A DNA stretch of 64,000 nucleotides. Source: Channallabes apus (Eukaryota; Chordata; Actinopteri; Siluriformes; Clariidae). Numbering within the stretch: the first letter of the stretch is position 1; each line of letters opens with the position of its first letter. Where the stretch lies: positions 26,584,454 through 26,648,453 of the forward strand of contig CM060124.1 of the NCBI GenBank assembly GCA_030522415.1. Direction: 5' to 3'. The notes beneath the pieces are model-generated. The model made no database searches, had not been told where the DNA came from, and saw only the letters and a list, made by a program, of their open reading frames with translations. A program made the position numbers and the translations under genes. This document shows, one piece after another, positions 56,620 to 64,000 of this stretch.

Positions 56620-58112
56620 AGGTCCCTTCAATAACCTCCCAGGAAACAGCTTTCTTATTTTCACATGTTTATTGAAGACCCCACTGTAAAACAAATAAAA
56701 AACATGTTACCAAATGTTACCCTTTTAACACCAATATGGTCATAAACCCGATAAGTATAGTTGCAAATGAAAATTATAGGCTAATAAGTCTAACATTATA
56801 ATGACATAATATTACAGATCCCGTAGACATGCTAGTACAATTGACATTGTACCTTTTTATATTTGCTACAATTCACACACTGAACAGCTTTAAAATAAGT
56901 ATTGAGGTAAGTATGAGATAATATCACTATTATAATAATAATAATATAGATAATATCACTTTTACTTAAATGCATGTTCTTTAAGGACTAGGGAATCAGA
57001 AAGGAGAAAAGCAACAGCTAGATTAACTTTACTGTCTGTGGTTCGACCACAACACTGCAGATGTGCCTGTGATTCTGTTTAACTTGGCGGTTGGCATCCA
57101 GCAAAATATGCATTAATACCACCTACCGTATTGGAGTGTGGAACTGAAGATGCACAGTTAATCAGCTTAATATGTTCAGCCATTATAAATAGCAAAAATA
57201 TGCCAGATTAATCAGTCAACCTCAAATAGTAAATAAAATTAGCCTGCAGAAAGATAATTGCCTCAGAGTGAAAAGTTATGGGATATGGAAGACCGGTATA
57301 AGCTTGTGAAAGCATCCATGTTTGCCAAATATGAAATTAATTTCTTTCTCTGAAAAGGCAGTGGAGGTCTCTTTCAATTGGAAAGCGATGGAAGTCCTTT
57401 TATGTAAGTGAAAAACAATGGCAATCCTTTTAGATGGGCTCTCAATGGAGGAGCTGCTTATTAGCAGTGTTGGATATCTTTGGAAAGACTGCTGAGAATT
57501 TATGTATCGGGTTTCCAGGCACTTTTGGTTTCCCAACAAACCTATTTAATCCAGGCAAAATCTGATTATAGGTCAGATTATAAGATTATGTTTCAGAGAA
57601 AAATCCCTAATCCACTAACTGCCTGGGAAGTAGATACCAAGATGCCTAGAAAGTGACCTGGATGAAACATAAATACCCAGGAATGATCCCCCAACCCTCC
57701 AGGAACTGGCATCCTGCATGTCTGAACTTTCTAGAACAAATTCATAAGGGCATCTGCAAAAAAAAAAAAAAAAAAAAAAAAACCCTTCAAAATCCAAATC
57801 GGAATAAACAAAGCTAAGATTTTACGAAATTGTCAGATCTGGAACGGCGATGATCACTATTGTAATGCAGTAGCATCAGGGATAGACATAGAAACTAGAG
57901 AAAGTGAAGAAAGTTAAAAACATCATTGTCCCAGAGGTAAAAGGAGCACTTGAGATCACGACCATCATGTTGAAAGGCTGATGAGATTTCAGGAATGAGA
58001 TCATTGACCTTATTCTGTAAAGAAGCAATCTAAGGAACAACAAAAACTGCTTCTCCATCCACTTGCACTCCCAGGAGACCTTTTGTAGAAACACCATATA
58101 AGGGAAGGAGAA
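56620..58112. other. Intronic sequence, no gene recognised
   Basis: Poly-A at about 57758-57782. Bases 57360-57440 contain a small internal duplication ('gatggaagtccttttatg' and 'aatggcaatccttttagatg'). Minus-strand open frames at 57276-57539 and 57876-58097 are not recognised. Confidence 0.4.
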
Positions 58113-58369
58113 TAGGATAGAATAGAATAGAATAGAATATTGTCAAATGCACAGTGAAATAATTTTTCGCACATCCCAGTTATGAATTAGGAAACTGGGG
58201 TCAGAGCGCGGTGTCAGCCAGCTTACAGCGCCACCGGAGCAGATAGGGTTAAGGGCCTTGCTCAAGGGCTCAACAGTGGCAACTTGGTGCTGCTGGGTTC
58301 GAACCCCCAACCTTCCGATCAGTAACCCAGTAACCCACAGCCTTAACCGACTGAGCCACCACTGCCCTT
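58113..58369 (-). mobile_element. tRNA-derived SINE, second family
   Basis: Minus-strand head 'gggcagtggtggctcagtcg', B-box-like 'ggttcgaaccc', then 'cccttgagcaaggcccttaa' and a 3' tail of (TATTC)n at 58115-58140. A target duplication aaggagaa lies at 58105-58112 and 58370-58377. Confidence 0.85.
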
Positions 58370-58377
58370 AAGGAGAA

Positions 58378-59546
58378 ACATATAACGACCACACGACCTA
58401 CCAAGACAAAAGGAGGCACTAAGTATATGTCATAGAAGAAGCAGAGAGGATCAATAAAGTGTTTTCTGAGGACAGGAACAATCGAACCATTGAGCAAAGT
58501 TTCAGCTGGATTCCTGAACAATTCTGCAGATCGTTAGAGCGTCTGCCTGTGCAAGAGATCACCTTTGCCCGTCATTACACACTTATTGCTGATAAACTAA
58601 ATAATCATATTGCATTATTATAGTAAGAGAAATAGTGTACGGTATCCATAAAACTCCCAGCAGATGTCTGATAGAAGAACAGAAAGTGGTGAAAGATTTG
58701 AGGATGAAGTTTCTGAAGTGAATTCGGTCACCCCACCAAGCAACCTTTTTTTTTTTTTTTTTTGGGTTTCAAAACATAACTGCAATATTATCTTCCTTTC
58801 CAGCCATGAATGTCTGCAGGAGGGAGAAAATGATTTTTCGCAGACATTTCCCTGTAGAGAGAGATGTTTGAACCATTCTTTTTGAAATGTCTTTGGTTAT
58901 TTTCCTTTCTTTTTTTCACTTAAGATGAGACCAGCTAATCTTTCCACTAGGAAAGTAATACATGTACGTAGGACATCTTGTTATTTTCTGTATACATGTA
59001 CATACAGAAAGTGTATGTATGATGAAAGCATTAGGCATGAAACTTAACATATACTAGACATTTAACACCCATTGTCAGCCATTGTTGATTTATTTTTTAT
59101 TAATGGTGATGCAAATTATTTATTGTGTAACCGCACCAGTAGAGATCAATACTCTTCTTTTAAATGTGCACACTTTTTCTCTCCATACCTGATTAACGAG
59201 TTGTAGCCTACTGTACATGTAACCAGATGGCTCATTTGGCAAATGAAGAATGAAAAGGCCAAGCACATATCATCCTGAAGAGGAATTTTAAGGAAGGACC
59301 CAGTGACAGAAATACCTTTCAGACCCACGCCTGAGTCTGGAAATAGACTAGATTTTCATGAAAAGTAGACCTTAATATGCATACTTCTGTTTACATGGTC
59401 TGTTAAGGCGTGTGTGTGTGTGTGTGTGTTTTGTGTTTGTCTAAAACTGGCCTTTCCATATAATGAAGACAAAAATGCATACAGTTCTTAATTTGAGATT
59501 TCCCGTCATTGTAAATCATACAAATGGGGGGACATGCACAAGGCTT

Positions 59547-59560
<14 letters not shown>
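58378..59560. other. Intronic sequence, no gene recognised
   Basis: T-run at about 58747-58763 and (GT)n at about 59409-59429. An (AT)n tract at 59550-59584 abuts the next element. No gene is recognised. Confidence 0.5.
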
Positions 59561-60785
<1,225 letters not shown>

Positions 60786-60844
60786 TGTGTATAAACATAT
60801 ATACACATTGTATATATACATCACTGTATATATGTTTGTATATA

Positions 60845-61182
60845 CAGTACTATGCAAAGTCTTGGGCACCATATTATATGCTGTACCAATTTTGTTATAT
60901 ATGTTTATCATGTCTGCATAATTATATACAGAAGAACTCGTATTCTCCAGCAAGCTCAGTAAAACCAAAAAGCTGTTTTACTTATAAAACTGCAAGAATC
61001 TGTGTCTAAAACTCCTGATTTAAACAATGTGTTTTCACTCCAAATACTGACTGTTTATTTTATTACTCTTTATTGCTCTTTATTGCTCGTTATAGAAGTT
61101 TCTTTTATGCAGAAATGTTTTCAAAAACATCTTTTGCTTATGCCATATTTTTGTTTGTGCCCAAGACTTTTGCACAGTGCTA
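60845..61182. mobile_element. Tc1/mariner-type MITE (338 bp)
   Basis: Termini 'cagtactatgcaaagtcttg' (continuing ggcac) and the inverse 'cccaagacttttgcacagtg' plus cta are flanked by TA on both sides (60843-60844 and 61183-61184). The interior is AT-rich with no transposase. This terminal repeat type is widespread in fish. Confidence 0.88.
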
Positions 61183-61201
61183 TAAGTAAGTATAAATGTT
61201 G

Positions 61202-61411
61202 ATTTTAAAAACGAGCAAGTCTTGGTTTACAGGCACCGAGTAACATGTATCACATATGCGCTTCTTGTTTTGACGCCGAGCGTCACGTGATCACAACTGA
61301 GACAATGTTTTTTCTCTCTCTTGCGCTGCGGAATTGGGGGTAATCGTCTCCCATGCTCGGTCTTGGTGCACGACACTCACTGACATAATCAACATCTGTG
61401 CACATGTGTAC
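61202..61411 (+). mobile_element. DNA-transposon fragment, host of a BEL/Pao insertion
   Basis: Shares 'acgagcaagtcttggttt', 'tgacgccgagcgtcacgtga' and 'gctgcggaattg' with the split copy at 2521-2720 and 3205-3410. It is cut off at 61411 by the start of the LTR. Its own left end is missing. Confidence 0.65.
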
Positions 61412-62067
61412 TGTAGATGCGGTCATATTATTTCACTAGTTTTGACGCGTAGCTTTGTCTTAAAGTTTCACTCACACGACAGAAGTCCGATCTCTTTGTC
61501 TCTTGTAGTTTAATTTGTCAACATCAAAGAATCAACACTTCATACAGTCGTCTTGAGTAAATCCACTGTGATTACAGACACCAGTTGCTGCATCTTGCAA
61601 ATCTCTAACTTTTACAACAACCTGTTCGCTGTATCTTGTAAATTACAGTCTTAGCTTACGAATATAACAACACTCTTGCTGTATATATCCACTTACGGGA
61701 GCTTACGGTTACAACAACCTAGTTGTTGTATCTTACATTCTTAGCTTACCGGGAGCTCTCCTTAGCTGACGAGCTTACGCTTACGGTCAAAAGCTTGTGT
61801 TTCCGTAGCCTTCCACATCTAAACTGAACTCTCTTTCATATGACAGTCACACAAATGCATGTAATAGTAGAATGACATCACAGACCAACTTACGATTGTC
61901 AACTTATGATGCATGACTAAGAAATATAAAGCTTATGGCTTATGTAACAAACTTAATGCTTAATGCTTTACTAATGAATAGAACAAGGTAGAATAAATGA
62001 AATAACAGCAAATAAAATAAAATAAACACAACAACAAATTCATAACAAGTACGATATGGCACTTACA
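61412..62067 (-). mobile_element. 3' LTR of a BEL/Pao retrotransposon
   Basis: In + coordinates it starts 'tgtagatgcggtcat' and ends 'ggcacttaca', so it has the TG...CA form. On the minus strand it lies directly downstream of a purine-rich tract (AGGGGGTGG, + 62070-62078) that fits the polypurine primer site. It is about 656 bp against 484 bp for the solo LTR at 2721-3204. The extra length is in tandem-like 'ttacgg..acaacaacct' and 'gctgtatcttg' segments. The 5' LTR is outside the window. Confidence 0.85.
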
Positions 62068-62245
62068 TTCCACCCCCTAATTGACAGGCATGGAGACTGA
62101 CAATTACAATTTTGTGTTTTTTTTTATAAAGATATGAAATCAAACATTCTTAACCTTCTAAAATGTTTCAAATCTTTTAAGTGTGTAATATTTATCTCAG
62201 ATGTTTACATTTGCATATCAAATCTCACACCATATTACCACACAT

Positions 62246-64000
62246 TTAACAGTCCATTTCACATATGAGGCACAGCTTGTCGATGGGTCTTTCCACAGTG
62301 TTGGTCTTAGTTTTAACTAACACACATCTCTGGGAACACTTTCGTGATTTGTCCGATAACTCATGGATTTCTTGGAGAAGACTCATCAGTTATTAACACT
62401 ATATCTCCAATCGAAAGGTTTTTTTTGTTTTGAAACCATTTTTGCCGTTCCTGGAGCAAGGGCAAGTATTCGCGCACCCATCGCTTCCAGAGCAGGTCTG
62501 ATATGTGCTGAGTCTGCTTCTCCCTGCGACGTGCATAGATGTCTTCCTTTTTGAAAAATCCAGAGGGCAGGTTTGGTTCCAGTTTGGGCGAGCACCTGTT
62601 TCTTTTCAGAGATGCCTTTCGTTTTGGCTGTGTGCGAATTCCCTGTTTGAATTCTGCTGCTGCTTTACCCTTTTGCAACGTGAGAAGTTCTTCCTTAAAA
62701 TTTTGTCTTTGAGTGAACTTAATGATTTTGTTTTCTGCTGTTGTTAGGTCTTGAGCTTTTAGAGACTTGTGATTTTCTGTCTTTGGGTCATATACTTGTG
62801 TTTTGACCCTTTCTGTTTTTTGTTTGAGCATGTCTCTGATGCGAAGGATCCAGGCAGCGGATCTTTTTAACTTGTGCCAGTTAGAGTGATGATTAATCAG
62901 TTTACTCACTGCATCTGCGCATTTTGTGACGCTCACAGTATTCACTAAAGCTGAGAGTTTGACTTCGTCATCATTTTGTGTTATTGATGTGTCATGAATA
63001 TTTTCAGGCCATTTGCACTCTGCTTCTTTGAGAAAGGCGGGACCATGGATCCAGTTAACATTTTTCATGAACTTTTCACAGGATACCCCCCTGGAGGCAG
63101 AGTCAGCTGGGTTTTGTGAGGTATTAACGTACCTCCATTGCTGTGACTTGGTTGACTCTCTTATAATGGCGCTTCTGTTGGCCATAAAGGTTTTAAAACG
63201 AAGTGTTTCGTTATCAATGTATCTCAAAACAGTTGTACTGTCAGTCCAGAACATAGAGTCCAGCAATTTCAATTCTAGCTGTTCTTTCAACATTTTGTCA
63301 TTTTTTACAGCGACCACTGCCGCAGTCAGTTCCATTCGTGGAATGGTGGTTTGTTTCAGGGGTGCTACACGGGAGTTCCCCATCATGAATGCACAATGTG
63401 TAAGTCCATCAACGTTTACTAACCTGAGGTATGAGACAGCTCCGTATCCCATTTCACTTGCATCCGAGAAGTGATGGAGCTGAGCTGTAGGTGTAACTCC
63501 GAAGTCGGCTGGTTTTATGCACCTTGCTATGCTGAACTCGGACAGTCTGTGCAGCTCTTGCAGCCAGGTTTTCCATGCCGTTGCAAACTGCTCGGGAATG
63601 TAATCATCCCAGGCTAATTTTTCTTTACATAGCTGTTGCATTGGGATTTTAGCTGGCAGTATGGCAGGTGGGAGAAAGCCTAACGGGTCGTATGTTGAGC
63701 CAGTGACTGACAGAATTCCTCTTCTTGTCACAGGTCCTTCCTTTAAACTAATCTTAAACTTGAACATGTCTGAATCAATGCACCACAGCACCCCCAGAGC
63801 TCTCTCTATGGGCAGTGCATCTTTACTCAAGTCTAAGTCTCTCATGTCTTTGATCATTTCACTCTCGGGAATGACAGTCAGTAGGGCACGGCTATTGCTT
63901 GCCCGTTTAGTGAGGTTGAAACCTCCGCTTGCACAGAGACTTGTGGAGATCATTGTATAGGCAGTCGTCTACGTAAAAGTTTTTAAGCACTGTATTAACT
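62246..64000 (-). pseudogene. BEL/Pao pol pseudogene (RT end, RNase H, integrase with core deleted)
   Basis: At the window edge the reverse-transcriptase active site FYVDDCL is visible (YVDD at 63964-63975). A small deletion with frameshift follows, and then an open frame of 530 codons (63953-62361) covers the rest: LCASGGFNLTK, the Pao/A17-region (GVLWCIDSD, TGSTYDPLGFLPP), RNase H with HHFSDASE (D164), MELTAA (E208), WTDST (D238) and NPADSASRG, then the start of the integrase region. At about residues 450-458 the frame jumps straight to the integrase C terminus (GFFKKEDIYARR, RWVREYLPLLQERQKW, GDIVLITDE). The zinc-binding and DDE core are gone. A tryptophan codon changed to a stop and a frameshift break the last 35 codons. 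The element is antisense to gpc5 and not functional. Confidence 0.88.

Overview
This window is vertebrate nuclear DNA, almost certainly from a ray-finned (teleost) fish. The evidence is abundant (CA)n, (CT)n and (AT)n microsatellites, many Tc1/mariner elements, tRNA-derived SINEs of the V-SINE/Mermaid type, RTE- and L2-type LINE pieces, and a BEL/Pao LTR retrotransposon, with very little coding sequence. The combination would suit an otophysan such as a catfish, but I cannot prove the order from sequence alone.

Host gene: I find two good protein-coding exons, both on the + strand, at 27806-27926 and 49258-49420. They carry consensus splice sites, have compatible phases, and read as adjacent pieces of the C-terminal part of a glypican, best matching glypican-5 (gpc5). 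The window is therefore read as intronic DNA of a very large gpc5 gene: the end of one intron (1-27805), a complete 21.3 kb intron (27927-49257) and the start of the next (49421 onward). I could not find the preceding exons or the last exon with the GPI signal.

Repeat layout: 1-12 kb holds Tc1/mariner remnants, four young antisense V-SINEs with clear target-site duplications, and a solo BEL LTR nested in a DNA transposon. 14-20 kb holds two inverted-repeat elements without transposase and a decayed Tc1 element. 21-23 kb is microsatellite and polypyrimidine sequence. 23.6-27.6 kb is a diverged tandem array split by a dead LINE and a mariner-type MITE. 28-33 kb holds further diverged tandem arrays and a 1 kb T/C-rich tract. 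34-35.5 kb is a Tc1 element with long terminal repeats. 38-40.7 kb is an array carrying an internally deleted RTE LINE, next to a large inverted repeat. 41-43 kb is a chimeric Tc1. 47.7-48.5 kb is a LINE/Tc1 fusion. 50-51 kb is a GGAT array. 54-56.6 kb has a Tc1 remnant and a nested palindromic MITE. 59.6-64 kb has a Tc1, a MITE and the 3' part of a BEL/Pao element that runs off the window.

All recognisable transposases and reverse transcriptases are damaged by stops, frameshifts or internal deletions, so nothing here looks autonomous. I see no RNA gene, CRISPR array, operon or new biological system. The most useful observations are the gpc5 exons, the structural histories of the nested and deleted elements, and a few duplicated noncoding segments that could be regulatory.
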